Assembly (NCBI GenBank): GCA_051453625.1
Contig: JBOZIK010000001.1
Location: forward strand, 171,949,735-172,013,734
Reading direction: 5' to 3'
Length of the DNA stretch: 64,000 bases
Source: Welwitschia mirabilis
Taxonomy: Eukaryota > Gnetophyta > Gnetopsida > Welwitschiales
The notes beneath the pieces were generated by a model. It worked only from the letters and a program-made list of their open reading frames with translations. It was not told the DNA's origin and did no database searches. This document shows positions 23,878 to 36,292 of the stretch, piece after piece. Position numbers and translations under genes: made by a program. How positions within the stretch are numbered: position 1 is the stretch's first letter; every line of letters begins with the position of its first letter.

Positions 23878-24689
23878 TGTTAACATACCCTTAACCAAAC
23901 TTTTGTTAGTTGCTTAGCAAAAAGTGTGATAAAGGATGACTAAAATAGAAACATTTATAAGTAAAAACATTTAAGAATAGTGTGAAAGTGATAAAACTTA
24001 AAAAAATTTGGTTACTTTTTGAAAAATAAAGCATCAAAAACAATTTAAAGTACAAATTCTATACCTTCCACCAAAGTGTAACTTTGTACTAAAAGTTTAA
24101 AAAGATAAAAAAATAAATGTAGAGTTTAAGAACAAATTAATGTAATCATTAAGAGAAAGTTACTTCATTACATGTCATGTTGTTATAGCTAGAAAAAAGA
24201 AACAAAAAATAGTGCAAAGCAATGTAAAACTAAGACACCATGTAAAAGAGAAAGGTTAAATAATAAAACATCTAATAGAAATCACTCATTCTAATTTTTG
24301 ATTTAGATGAATCATCGATTAAAGGGTCATCTTACAACAAACACATTTGTCCTTTTTGGTGTTCTTTTTCATATAATGAGAATGAATAAGAATGATAATA
24401 TGAATGGGTATGGAATGAAAATGATAAATAAAAATGAAAACTTGACCATGAAACTTATGAATAAAAGAGACTAGCATATAATCTAGTGGCCTTATTTATT
24501 TAAATTTCATGATTTTAAATTTTACTTAATGAATCTAAGTGTTACACAAGCAAGGTATTAACAAAGTAAACTCATGAAAATCTAAAAGTAGTAAAGAAAT
24601 ATTGAGTACAATCATTAAAGAAAGTAAAACACAAGAGATCTCCAATTCCCACCTTAATTCTCTTTCCAAATTTTCTTTCTGTAATGATG
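23878..24689. other. Spacer between U2 and U3
   Basis: This stretch is not shared with the other units. It is A-rich, without open frames of note or recognised motifs. Confidence 0.5.
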
Positions 24690-27600
24690 AGTACCTTTAT
24701 TTTAAGCATTGATCTTATTGAATATCTAGTGTTATGGAATTTTATTCTGATAAAGTTAAACATATTGTACATGAAGAATTTAATGTTGCATTTCCAATGA
24801 GTGTCTACAATCCTAATGTAGATAAATGTATTACAAATAAATTACACTCCTAGTTAGTGCTCATAGCCTTGATATAGTTAACTAAACCAAAATAAAAAAT
24901 ATATGTGCTTCTCTTTTTCTTTTGATTCTTATTATTTTATTCTTTTTTTCTTAAATAAGCACATAAAAGGGGTTATGAAGTTACTATCCTAATAAAAAAA
25001 TAATCTTATCTTCATAAATTGAAAACAAAGAATACCACATGAAAGTTTAGAAATTCCACCTTTTTATCCATTAAATTTTTCCAAATTAAAGATCTTAATT
25101 GAATGATAACCTTAACAATATAACTTAAAATAAGAATAAATTTCTCTTAAAGAGTTGAAGTGCACTTAATATCAACTAAAAAATTACAATAATAAAAATA
25201 TAACTTATTATTAGTTATGTAAAAAGGCCACTAACTAGGATCGATGAGTCTCATAAAATCATAGTAAAATGGACAAGGTGGGTGATCAGTGAGCCTTATA
25301 AAATAAAGTCATAATAAGAGAGGTGGATGAAAAGGTTTAAGACAATGATGGATTATTTTATGATTTCAATAAAATTTATGGTTATTTATGTAAAAGAGCT
25401 TAAGGTGATGCTTATATAAGTGGTAGCACTTAAGTGGTTCCATCAGAGAGATCTATTAGGTAGCATCGATTTCATTATAAGTGGACCTATCCATTCTCAA
25501 TTTAATATAATGGAGAAATATAGTTTAAAATTATGCAATAAATCTAAGCATTTCTCATAATAGGGTTTTCTATTATAATGCATGAGTAAAAACTTAAGTG
25601 TATGAAATATATGAGGCTTAAGAATATGAGGTCTAAGGTTATGTGAAGCATGATAAACTAGTAGATTATTCATGTAAATTTTCACAAATGAGTTTATGAA
25701 GTTAGAGAGAAAACTAACAATGAAAAAAATAGATTATATGCATCTAAGATCTTATAGGGACCCTTATTTAGCTTGTTTATGCTTTTTCAACAGGTTGTAC
25801 AAGACATCATCTTGAGCAGAAGACAAAGGTTAGTCGGAAACCACTAGATAAGATGAATGTTTATTGAAACACTTATATATCATTAGAAAGTGGTTTTAAT
25901 TATAAAAAAAGTTTGTCTTCTTTAACTAAAGATTGAATTTCACTCAAAAGATGAAGATGAAATATAAATATTTTCCTAATAAAAAGTTGAGAAGGTGGGA
26001 AAAGTTCTACATATTATGGATCATGTAGGGGTCCTTCTTTAATGTTGTCCTTTCCATAAGGGTTGTGAAATGACTTACCCTCAATTTTAGGAATTCCTTA
26101 AGTGGTTTATTATCCTCTAGTATTTGCTCATTCTCTAGATCATCATTGGTTTTCTTTCGATTTCTAAGTATATGATTTTGGTATCCTTAACAAGTGTATT
26201 TTCTATTTCATCTTGTTTAAGTAAAGGAAGGATGTGAGTGGTAATAAGAATTTGAGTAAACTTTATAGAAATATCTATAAGGTATCTTCCAAAAATTTTT
26301 AAGATAAATATTACATTTTGTGAAATAAAGGGTTGTGGTTAAAAGATCAATAATTTGAAAGAAAATATTAAGAGTATCCATGAGAAAATGTAGGATAAGG
26401 ATTACAAGATGAAGGAAGAGGAATAAGGGTTACAAGAAATGGTTCAAAAAATGGGGTCAAACTCCTTATGTAAAAGTAAGAGTTTTAAAACTCATAATTA
26501 TGAGAAGGTTAATCTATGCATGAAGGAGTATCTAGATGTTGAGGATAATCTCTTACAGTTCACCTAAGTTCTTAAGTATAAGAAAAATTTTGAAATGGAA
26601 AATGAAATGGCTTATCTTAGAGAAAGGACCAAAGAAATAATCTATTTTCATAATCAAAATTAAGTTCCATGCTAGATTTAAAATGACTTTTGATAAACTA
26701 ATAAAAATATTTGTATTGCAAATTTAGAAAGATTTATAAATGCTTAGAACCTAGTTAGAATCTGAGATATTAGAGAATGAGATGATGATAAGTTCAAAAG
26801 GTTTCCAATGTCGAAAAATATTAAGAAAGGCAAGGTGAATAATTGATAAAGGTTTAAAGGTAAAATATGTTAAAAAGCTAGTGACATGAATTAGGTCTAT
26901 TAGTAGCATTGATGTTTTGACAAGAAATAATTTGCAAAAAGAAAATCATTACATTTAGGAATACACCAAATGGTTCACATAAAAATTAGTAGAAACAAGT
27001 GATAGAAATGAAAATGACAGTGTACAAATAAAATGAAAATCTAAAAACACCCTAAATAAATGAAAATACAAAAAAACTAACAAAAACAAAAACTCTTGAT
27101 CTAAATGAATACAAAACTAAAAGCAAACTATAATGGTAAAAATTTGTAAAAAGAAAAAGATGGATGGAGTTTTTTTTTAATTTTATTGCTTTTGATTTCC
27201 CTTTAAATTTTCAAATTTTTATTACTTTATCTTTGGTTTTAGAAAAACTGTGTAAGTAAAAACTTGCAAACACTAGTTAGTGTTGCAGATAAAATATTAG
27301 TATAGTAGTAATATTCTTCATTAGAGGTAAAAATTTAATGGAATGTAAAGAAACTTGAAAGAAGGAAAAATGAAGGCAAATATTACTTAGATTATTGTTA
27401 GAAGAGAACCAGTAACACATTCTAGAGAGTGTTAAAAAAAATAAAAAACTTTAGAATCCAAGATGGATTGAAAAAAAAGAGAAAAAAAAACTGTGCATGC
27501 CTCACTATAGCTATTGTGCTACTATCCTTAGTAATAATGCCTAAAAGCTTAGTCATGATGAAAATTAGACTATGCTTGTAGCCTAATATTGATAAATAGT

Positions 27601-28950
27601 AACATGCTATTATCTTAGAGACACATATCTTATAGTCCACAATTAAAATTTCACTAAATAAAAACTAGAACTTTTGTTTACAATATAGTCTAAGCATCAT
27701 TTATCCTTAGGGATAGATGAAATAAACTACAATAAAGTGAGTTTAAGAAAAAATATAATAAAAGAATATGTATGCAAAAGAGAATAAAAGTAAGAATAAA
27801 TGTTTTTTTAAAGATCAAGGACTGAAGCTAGGTGTAAAGCATAGCTCTTAGAATCTAGAATGAACATAGTGATAAGACAAGAGTTCTTCTAGTGAAAATG
27901 GATTTTCTTTATTATTAAATAGTAAATTTTAAGCTTCATCAAAGCTTAAGCATTGTGATATAATTCATTTACTATATGAGTATTGGTAAAAACCTCAAGT
28001 TATCTTAACCTTTATAGAATATTTACATAATCATGAAAAATGAGTAACATCCCTCAAGAACATTAAACATTAGTACAAACCATGGACTAAGATGAAAACA
28101 TGAATAAATCTCTTAAAAAAAAAGATCAATGTAATTTAGTACAAGTTTAAGTATAATAAGTATGTAAAAATATCCATGCTTGTTATAAAAAATATTGCAT
28201 CAAAGAACCAACTACCATTTCTTTGACTTATCAAAAGCATTAAAAGTATGTTACAAGCCATACTTGAAATCAAGAGACTAAACTAAATAATAGTAGCATT
28301 TTATTATATGAAATATAGAAAAGATATAATACATAATTATAAAACATCAAGCCATAACCAAAATGTCATTCTAGGCTTAAGGGATACCCCATCATAAGAT
28401 AATAGTATAGAAGAAAGTAAGCATCAGTCTTAGCATGAAGTATAATGAAATGAAATTGGCCTATTTCTCTAGAATGGCAAAAGATATTAAAAATTAAGGT
28501 GCTTGACCCTCTTTATAGAGAAAATTGAGGTTGGGATGAGTGGGGTTTTTTATGTTAAGTTTTTTTAGGATTATTGGGATTTTGCCTTTTATTTCTTATC
28601 ATTTTTTAATGGAATATTTAGATTTTGTAACTAACTTGACTCAAAACCAAAGATAATGCATATTATTATGATGAATCCAATGCATGATATTTGGAGTAGG
28701 ATTCCTCCATCAACCAACACCACTACCATTTATCACTGATGTTGCCATCCTTTTGTAAAAAGTTAGGTTCTTCTTCTGACATGTGTTTCAAAACATGGCT
28801 AAAGACATGGAAATATCATGGGGTAAAGCTTAAAGTTATATATGAAATTAATAATAGAATAAGAGATGTATTTATAATTAAAATAGTAAAATAAATGTAT
28901 TGACTATGGTAAACTAATCTACATACTTGAAGTAAATGATAATTTTTACA
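24690..28950. repeat. Unit U3 of the 5.1 kb repeat
   Basis: Full-length counterpart of U2. The Lys/Glu-rich plus frame is readable from about 26345 through a phrase KNFEMENEMAYLRERTKEI near 26590, with stops. The terminal block lies at 28150-28950 and carries ctataaagaggg on the minus strand (28507-28518). No pol domain occurs anywhere in the unit, so if it is an element it is non-autonomous. Confidence 0.75.
28150..28950 (-). repeat. LTR-like terminal block of U3
   Basis: Partner of 23090-23877, diverged by base changes and small indels. It has the same minus-strand TATA-like box and the same outer end (tgtaaaaattatc on the minus strand). Confidence 0.45.
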
Positions 28951-31897
28951 TGCTAATAGGGTAGCACTAAGGTTTATACGTACACCATGGTTTTACACAT
29001 AGGGAAATATGAAAACGCTATTGAAATCCTAAGGGCATGCTTGCCTTCATCAGAAAGATACTATTTGTAAAATATATAGAATTTTATTTTGAAGAAATAA
29101 AGAATTAATTTTAGAAAAAATTTTCTTATGTTTCTCACTCTTCTATTTCCCAACTAGTGGTATTAGAGATTTGGAGAAGATCTTGTGAAGTTCTATTTGG
29201 CCATCTTTAAAATTTGAAGCTTCTTATGGACTCTTTGATGTATTTTGTAAGCCCTCTTTAAGGGATTCTTAAGCTTTACTTTTATCCCTTTTCTTTCTCT
29301 CTTCTAGCTTTATTTTTGTTTTTTCCCTCATTTCTTTCTACCTTTTTTTTTTTAAAATATTTTTTGAAAAACAAGAACATATCTTTTTAAGACTTTTTTC
29401 TTCTTTTGCCTTTTGAGGAGGCTTAGTTTTTCTTTTAAAAAATTTAAGTTTTTGTTTTAAAATAGACATTTTTAAAAAAAAAACTTATTCTACACTTTCA
29501 AAGTGACTTTAAAATAATCTATCAAGCAGATAAAATATTTATTCTTTAATTGGTATTAATCACTTTGTATTGCAAGTTTTAACTGAAATTTTATGATAGA
29601 AGTTTTGTCGAGTTAGTAGTTCCTCATTCTTCTTATTAAATCTTAGGACTTTGATAAACATTACTGCCAATTATACTCACTCTTCTTACCATGCCCTACT
29701 TCTTTTCATGTGATCTGTTAATGTCCAATCATGTCCTTGCTTCTGTACTCTACTTGTTAGGCTTTCTCATGCCTGATTGCAAATGCCTGCATTCCTTGTG
29801 ATTCTATTAACCTGGGATTATGAATTATCACTATTGCTTTCTCACCATTATGTACCTAATTATCCATTACCTCCACTTGCTCGTGACTACCTATTATGTT
29901 TATAGTGTTTCGTTGTTACTCTGTTATCTATGCTAATGAATTTTCTTGCTTACCCTATGATTTGTAGCTTGCATTTCCTCCTCCCTCTTGAGTTGGCTAT
30001 GTCCACTTCTATCTAACTTCATCAATGCTCCATTTGCTACATGCTGCCACTATATTTTAGCCTATGTCTATTGTGTTTTTGCCATTACTACCTATGTATC
30101 TCCCTAGCTGTGTTTGTTATTTCACTAGTTACACATATCTTAAATTGTCACATTGAACCCAATCTTGTCATTGCCTTTCACTGTATCTCACCTCTAGCTT
30201 TGCTTTACAACTACCAAGTTAACTACTCCATCATAATTTTGCTACTATTTCAATATGTCAGGTGTAAATACCACACACATATTTTTCATCAGCATTGATG
30301 CTTACAAAGATCAGCCAACGTAGAATTAGTGTAGGATATGACAAGATTAGGTATTCTATTGCTAACCTTGAGTTCATAATTTCAAGTCTAGGATATGACA
30401 ATTTCATTTTTAAATTTATGCTAGACATTTTTTTCATTTTTGTACACAATAATGTTTTTCAAATTTGTGTTAGCCATTTTCTCATTTTTGCACACATGCA
30501 GTTTTTCTAAGAAATTACTTATTCATTACCTAGGTCTATGCACATGTACTTTATTTAGCAATGATCTAGCCTTAGCTCTCTTTTATGCACATGCATAGAT
30601 TTGTGCATTTATTTGTTTTTTTGAGTATTTTAAGCTTTTTTTTTAATTTTTTAATGTATTTTTAAAAATTATAAATCCAAACTTACTTTTTGTCATAAAT
30701 CAAGGTGGGATGTTAAGAAAGATAGCTTGATTTAAGTTTTTTTAAGCTCTTTTCCTTACTTTTTGAGCTCCTATTTACATTTTTTTTGAGATTTCTTTGA
30801 GATTTTTGGCATCTTTTCAATCTTGTAAGACAAATCTCTTACATTGAGTCAAGTTGAAATGTAGAAGAAGAACTCTTGACTTGATTTTTTTAATTTCTCT
30901 TAGACTTTTTTTTATTATTTTAATAGATTAAGCTAAGTTAGATGGTGAGTAAGATCTACTTACCTTAACTATATCATAATCAGTCCCTTTTACTATGTGT
31001 TAGTCTTTTACTTTTCTTTCACACTTAATAATTTTATTATTCCTACTTAAGTTAAGTAATAAAGAGGAAAATTACCCTTCATCATGTAAATACTTAATGT
31101 TTTAACTTATGATAAGTTTTAGTTGATGGTGAATACGAGGATCCTTACATAGATACAGATCTGTGATGGGATTAATGCTATCTTTTAAAGCTTATTGTGT
31201 AGTCTTAACTACTATAACTATGAAGTTTGAGCTGTACAGAAAGCCATATCTCTCTTAAGTAGTAATAACCTAGGTGCCTAAGGTTTAGATTCCTATGTAT
31301 GCCTTAGTAATCAAGGGTATATTATGTGAAGGCTAGAGGTACATTGATAGGGCTTACTTGAATTTCATTATAAAGGGACATAGGTTTAATAAAATTTAAA
31401 ATTAACTAAGTATGCAGTATAAGTAGATTACCGACTTTACATGATACTCTCTCTAAAGGGGGTATACAGCTAAGGTATCCGAAACTAGCTAATGAATTAA
31501 AACCCCCCCCAATGTGATTCACATGTTGTATTTTTATTCTTTGGAGATAAGGGTACCATTCCTAGAGTGGATATGATTAGTATCCATATTCAGGAGGAGA
31601 CCCTAAAATTGATCAAGTTTAGCATCTTCATTACCTAATAATCAATTTATATCCCATGCATTAAAATCTACCTTAATCATGTTAAGAAATTTTAAATAAA
31701 GTACCTTTGTTTTTATTTATCATGCAGATAGGTTCTTACTAATTTAGGGGGTTTTCTTAGTAGTTACATTTTGTGTTTTGGATAGATTAATTAATTTTTT
31801 TAATTTGATTCCCTTTCATTATTACTATACCTTTTTATTATGACAATTTTATCTATTTGATTTTGTTACATATGACTTGGATAGATTACTTAACACA
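28951..31897 (+). other. Upstream region or long LTR of copia element E
   Basis: No coding domain. 29600-30240 is clearly richer in C and less AT-rich than its surroundings. At 30419-30508 an imperfect tandem pair of about 49 bp reads catttttgtacacaa and catttttgcacacat. An 8-C run lies at 31503-31510. The start (cactaaggtttatacgtac, from about 28971) resembles ttactaaggtttgtatgc (48099-48116) just after E's polypurine tract, so this stretch could be E's 5' LTR of roughly 2.9 kb. The match is short. A ttggtgagagaa sequence at 31899 may be a decayed tRNA-Met primer site. Confidence 0.3.
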
Positions 31898-31982
31898 GTT
31901 GGTGAGAGAAATATCCATTTTCTTGTGATTATACCATATATTTTTTATATTGTTTTTTATGTTTGATAATAATTTTTTATGT

Positions 31983-33010
31983 AATGGATAACCCACTTTT
32001 AGTTGTGACTTTGAGAAAGATCCCTCTGATTATTGACTTACCTCTTAGCTTGTCAAATTTATTTTACTTTCACTCCTCATTTTATTATGAAATATTTAGT
32101 ATCATCTTAAAGGGAAATTTTCAATGGCTATTAGAGTCTTTTACATCCATTCTTAATACTATGATCATGACCAACATTAGAGATCCTCTTTAAGATGATC
32201 ATTCAAGGGAGGTTTGACATGAGGATTTAATGTTAATCATATATATTTATGATTATGCAAAGAAATTCTTCATACATGATCATATGCCTCTTTAGGATCC
32301 TGCTGAATATGTACTGTGTCAAGATACTAATAAAAAATTGATAAAGATTATGTAGAAATTAATCACTTATCAACATAAGAAGTTGGTTAATCAGATTAAA
32401 ACAAGCTACACTAAATTTTATAGTTTAAGGAATATCTTATATTCTAAAATGATCTAGAGCTTCTTAATTTCATAACTCACATTAATAGTTTTCATTATGA
32501 GAAAGAAAAGATAAGACAATTTATTATGTAGATGCAAGACATTAAGGTAAAGGTAGTGAACATTGATTCAAAAAAATAAGTTTGCATTTATTATATCAAC
32601 TTGATCCATTGTTATTTAGAAGAATCCTCATTATATAGTTATATTATATTATGTAATGACATTAAGTAGCTAAATAGTATGACTCTTGATATGCTTAGTA
32701 ATAGTTCATTTCTACTGAAGCTTATTTTAACTTCATGGAATCTTCTTTCTTTGATGCCACATTTAAAGTTTCTCATTCTTATGACCCTTCTCATCAAAAT
32801 ATAAAAATTTGCTAGCAAATCCCATTTGTGAAAAATATTACATCATGATAAGTATAAGGCTTTAGAGAAACAATAAAATAAGAAGTCCAATCAAAGTTAG
32901 CATAATAAGAAGAAAGTTTAGAATATTACCACTCCTAAGAAGAACAAATATTAGTGCTTATAATGTAAAAGATAATGTCATACCACTAACTTCTATAGGA
33001 CTCCTTGGAA
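31983..33010 (+). pseudogene. gag remnant, element E
   Basis: The frame starting at ATG 31983 reads MDNPLLVVT and leads to a segment with LKGNFQWLLESFTS, matching the copia gag phrase 'L-GN--WG'. The zinc knuckle is at 32955-32996: the pattern C-x2-C-x4-H-x4-Y shows three ligands kept and the last Cys changed to Tyr. Two in-frame TAA codons sit inside it. Stops are scattered between core and knuckle. Confidence 0.7.
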
Positions 33011-33129
33011 TAAGATAAAATTTATACTAAATGCTAATGTAGTTTTAAAGGGCCTACTTCCCTTAATGATGCTAAAAATTTTGAATAAAATATAGTCTTT
33101 AACAACTCTAACTTTATTAGTATGAGTAA

Positions 33130-33390
33130 GCACATATCTAATGATGTCATATGGATTCTTAACATAGGTGTAACTCGTTACATGACTTATTGAGATGATT
33201 ATTTTAATAACTTTGTTAAATTACTGAGTCAAATTTATTTATCCAAAAAAACTCTAGTACCTATCGAAGGCTATGATTCAATTAACCTTGGTTTGACATC
33301 ACTCTCTACACAAACTATTTCTCATGTTTTATATGTTCCTTCTTTGAGGTTACATCTTCTATGATTTTTTACCCTAGTGTGAGAAGATCA
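33130..33390 (+). pseudogene. Aspartic protease remnant, element E
   Basis: WILNIGVTRYMTY corresponds to the copia protease start 'WIIDSGA-xHMT'. The catalytic Asp is now Asn (AAC at 33161-33163), a G-to-A change. Downstream, THTISHVLYVPSL-type residues near 33310-33350 match the 'VLYVP-L' landmark of the family. Confidence 0.75.
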
Positions 33391-33399
33391 TTTTATTTC

Positions 33400-34430
33400 T
33401 ATGATGAAGAACTCATTGGATATTTATAATGGTAATCAATAACTAGCCATGAAAAACTACGTGAATGAAAATCTTATTTGTCTTCATGATTGTTTTAGAA
33501 TGTGAGAAATTTATTACATAACTTCCCAAGATGAGATCTCTTCCTTCCTCTTATGGCATGCTTAACTAAAACATCCTACTTCTTGTATGATGAATTTAAT
33601 GCATAAGAATGATCACTAGCTTCTTCTATGCATTTCAAGGGATTGTTCTCAGTGTGAAGCATGTATTATGGATAAATTTACTTAATAGTGATATGCATCA
33701 AGTAAGTGACATGTTAATTGAAAATTTTTCTTATTCAAAGCGTTCTATGTGGACTTATGTTAGTTTCCATTCTCCATGGATTTTGTTATTTTATTTATTT
33801 TATTACTGATTATTCCTAAATAACTTGGGTATATTTTATCAATTCTAAATCATAAAATTTAGATTTTTTTAAGAAGTTTAAAACTAAAGTGAAAAAGCAA
33901 GCCAACTATAAGATTAGAAAACTACACTCAAATAATGGTGATGGATACACATCTGCTGAGTTTAAGGATTTTCTCACTTCTAAAGGGATTTAACATTTGA
34001 AGACATACCTTAGGACAACCTAATAAAATAGCATTACCTAGTGATTTAATTACACCATCATGGATATGATTTATTCCATGATGTATTTCAATGGTTGTAA
34101 GATCTATGTTTAAGGTGAAGTAGTGAATACAATATTACATTTAAGTAATCATATTAGTTGATATACTAAAAAATAAGTATCTCTAGATAAAAAGTGATAT
34201 GGATAGAAGCCAAAGTTAAACCATTTTCATGTTTTTAATTACAAGTGCTATGTCCATATTTGATGTAAACATCATGATAAATTTGGGGCACATGCTTGTA
34301 TCGACATATTCATAGGATATCTAATTGATTAAAAGGTTATCAAGCATATCTCTTAGAGCATTGTAAGATCATTATTTTTGAGGAAATTATCTTTTCAAAG
34401 ACTTTTAGCAAGTATTCTTAGTTTAATCCT
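33400..34430 (+). pseudogene. GAG-pre-integrase and integrase remnant, element E
   Basis: The zinc-binding region begins with LWHA-x-LKHPTS (about 33550) and reaches CSQCEACIMDKFT near 33650. The catalytic core follows with TDYS-x-ITWVYFINSKS (about 33810) and LHSNNGDGYTSAEFKDFL near 33930, the 'SDNGxEF' region. The first D of this motif reads N, a G-to-A type change. The part near 34250-34330 resembles the 'FG--A-V---' region after the core. Confidence 0.8.
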
Positions 34431-34769
34431 TCAAAGTTTCATCCTTCTTCTAACCCAGTAACCATATTGAATTGTCAATGGCCTATGGTTAAGGGATAGG
34501 CCGTTAGTAATGCTTCAGTTTCTTCTGTTGGTATGAATACTTTACAACATATATAAATTTAGAAAATTGATGCTCTTAGCATGATTAATCATGGTTCTAG
34601 TAGCAATTCAGTAGGTTCTTCAACTAAAGAAGCTAATACTACCCAGAGAGGACATCAAAGTACATGGTTATAGTATACTCTCTAAGATGTTTATGATGAT
34701 AAGAAAGGTAAAACTAGAACTAAACATGATTTGCATATATCTTATGATGACGATGATGATTAGATCCAC

Positions 34770-35500
34770 TTAACTTTTGATCATGAACCAATCTCATTTA
34801 AAAATGCTATCCAACATAATCATGAAATTAAAGCCATGTAAAAGGAATATGACAATCTTATTGAAAATGGTACTTGAAAGTTTGTAAACCTTTTGCTAGG
34901 GCACATAGTATTACCTAATAAATGGATTATCTATAATAAATATAATGTAAAAAATACTCTTGAGTGGCATACAACTCAACTTGTTACTATAGGCCTATGA
35001 CAGAACAAAGGAGTTAACTTGAATGAAGTCTTTACTTTAACAATAAAATGAGCTATCATTAGAACAATTATTGTCTTAGTAGCATAAGACAAATGGAAGA
35101 TTCATCAATTGGACATAAAGATTACCTTTCTTAATGAATATTTAAAAGAAGAAATTTACATGATTTAATCAAAGGGTTTTAAAGAGAAAGGAAAAAAACA
35201 TAAGATGTATAAATTAATGAAGTATCTATATGGGCTAAAATAATAACTAAGAGCTTGGTATATAAAGCTTATAAGTTATTTAAGTTCCATTGGATTCATA
35301 CTATATGATTAGTAAGATGTGAATTCCATGTTATTCATAAAATTTGATGGGTACAATCCTACATACATAGCTGTATATGTAGATGATATGTTGATAACTG
35401 AAAGTGATGAAGAAGATATAAAAAGAATAAAAATTTCCTTAAGTAAGGCACCCAATATTTCTAATCTTGGATTAGCAAGATTCTACCTAGGTGTATAAAT
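34770..35500 (+). pseudogene. Reverse transcriptase remnant, element E
   Basis: The landmark phrases are clear: EPISFKNAIQHN near 34790, HQLDIKITFLNEYLKEEIYM near 35100, YKLMKYLYGLK near 35210 with RAWYIKLI after it, and the catalytic YVDD (35376-35387) within a IAVYVDDMLIT phrase. Both aspartates are intact. Several CAA- and TGG-derived stops break the frame. Order and motifs are those of Ty1/copia RT (RVT_2). Confidence 0.9.
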
Positions 35501-35702
35501 TATTTAGCAAAAGGATAAAAATATTTTTAACATAAAAGAAGTACATTAGAGACCCGATCTACAAGTTTTGATTAGAAGGTGCAAAAGAAGCTATAGTAAT
35601 CTATTTAGCAAAAGAATAAAATATTTTTAACACAAAAGAACTACATTAGAGATCCAATTCAGAATTTGGAACTAGAAGGTGCAAAAGAAGTTGTGATACT
35701 TT
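35501..35702 (+). repeat. 101-bp tandem duplication in element E
   Basis: 35501-35601 and 35602-about 35702 are tandem copies that both read tatttagcaaaag at the start and tagaaggtgcaaaagaag near the end, with scattered differences. The duplication lies inside the RT-RNase H connection and would shift the frame. Confidence 0.85.
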
Positions 35703-35789
35703 TGGAAAAGAATGTCAAAATATTTATTGATAAAGACTTAGAACCTACAACTGAAACTAAATATAAAAATAACTAGTAAAAAGTATGAT

Positions 35790-36292
35790 TTATGTATTTA
35801 ATAATAGACTAGATATATCATGTTGTTGGTGTATTATCAAGACATATTCATGCACCTAAGATCACTCATCTGAATGTTGTAAAGAGAGTACCAGGATATC
35901 TAAAGATGACTAAAGATTTAGATCTAACCTATAAAAAAAACTCTCAATTCATTCCAAAGGAATACTCTGATTCTAATTTTACTAGAGAAACTAAAAGTAA
36001 TTGTCAACATTAGGATACATAATGTTCTTGGGAATATAACCATTGTTTTGATGGTTAAAGAGTCAAAAAATTATAGCATAATTTTTCACTAAAGCAAAAC
36101 ATAAAGCTGCTTTTAAATCATGTAAAGAAATCAAATAACTTAGAAAATTATTAAAATTTATAAACTCAAAATAGGCTAAGATAATAAAACTCTTCATTGA
36201 TAATCAGTTACCAATTTGCATAGCAAATGATATAGTGAACCATAATATGGTAAATACTTTTATGTTAGGGTCCACAAAATTAGGGGACTCAT
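35790..36292 (+). pseudogene. RNase H remnant, element E (cut by B)
   Basis: The phrase LSRHIHAPKITHLNVVKR (about 35835-35890) matches the copia connection before RNase H, and a KLFIDNQLPICIAND-type phrase near 36190 matches the conserved 'DNQAAI-IA-N' segment. The sequence then runs into element B, whose left LTR begins at 36293. Confidence 0.75.
36288..36292. other. Target site duplication of element B, left
   Basis: ctcat directly before the left LTR; the right flank (47622-47626) has ctcgt. The pair differs by one transition. Five bases is the usual length for this type of integrase. Confidence 0.75.

Larger units (their letters stand above)
31898..36292 (+). mobile_element. Element E: Ty1/copia retrotransposon, left part
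   Basis: Gag, protease, integrase, RT and RNase H follow in Ty1/copia order on the plus strand; integrase before RT is diagnostic. All domains are broken by stops and shifts. The element is interrupted by B at 36293 and resumes at 47622. Confidence 0.9.

Noticed and set aside
29600-30300. Host gene or spliced transcript in the less AT-rich stretch
   Set aside because: Frames are short and unrelated to any protein I recognise; composition alone is not enough.
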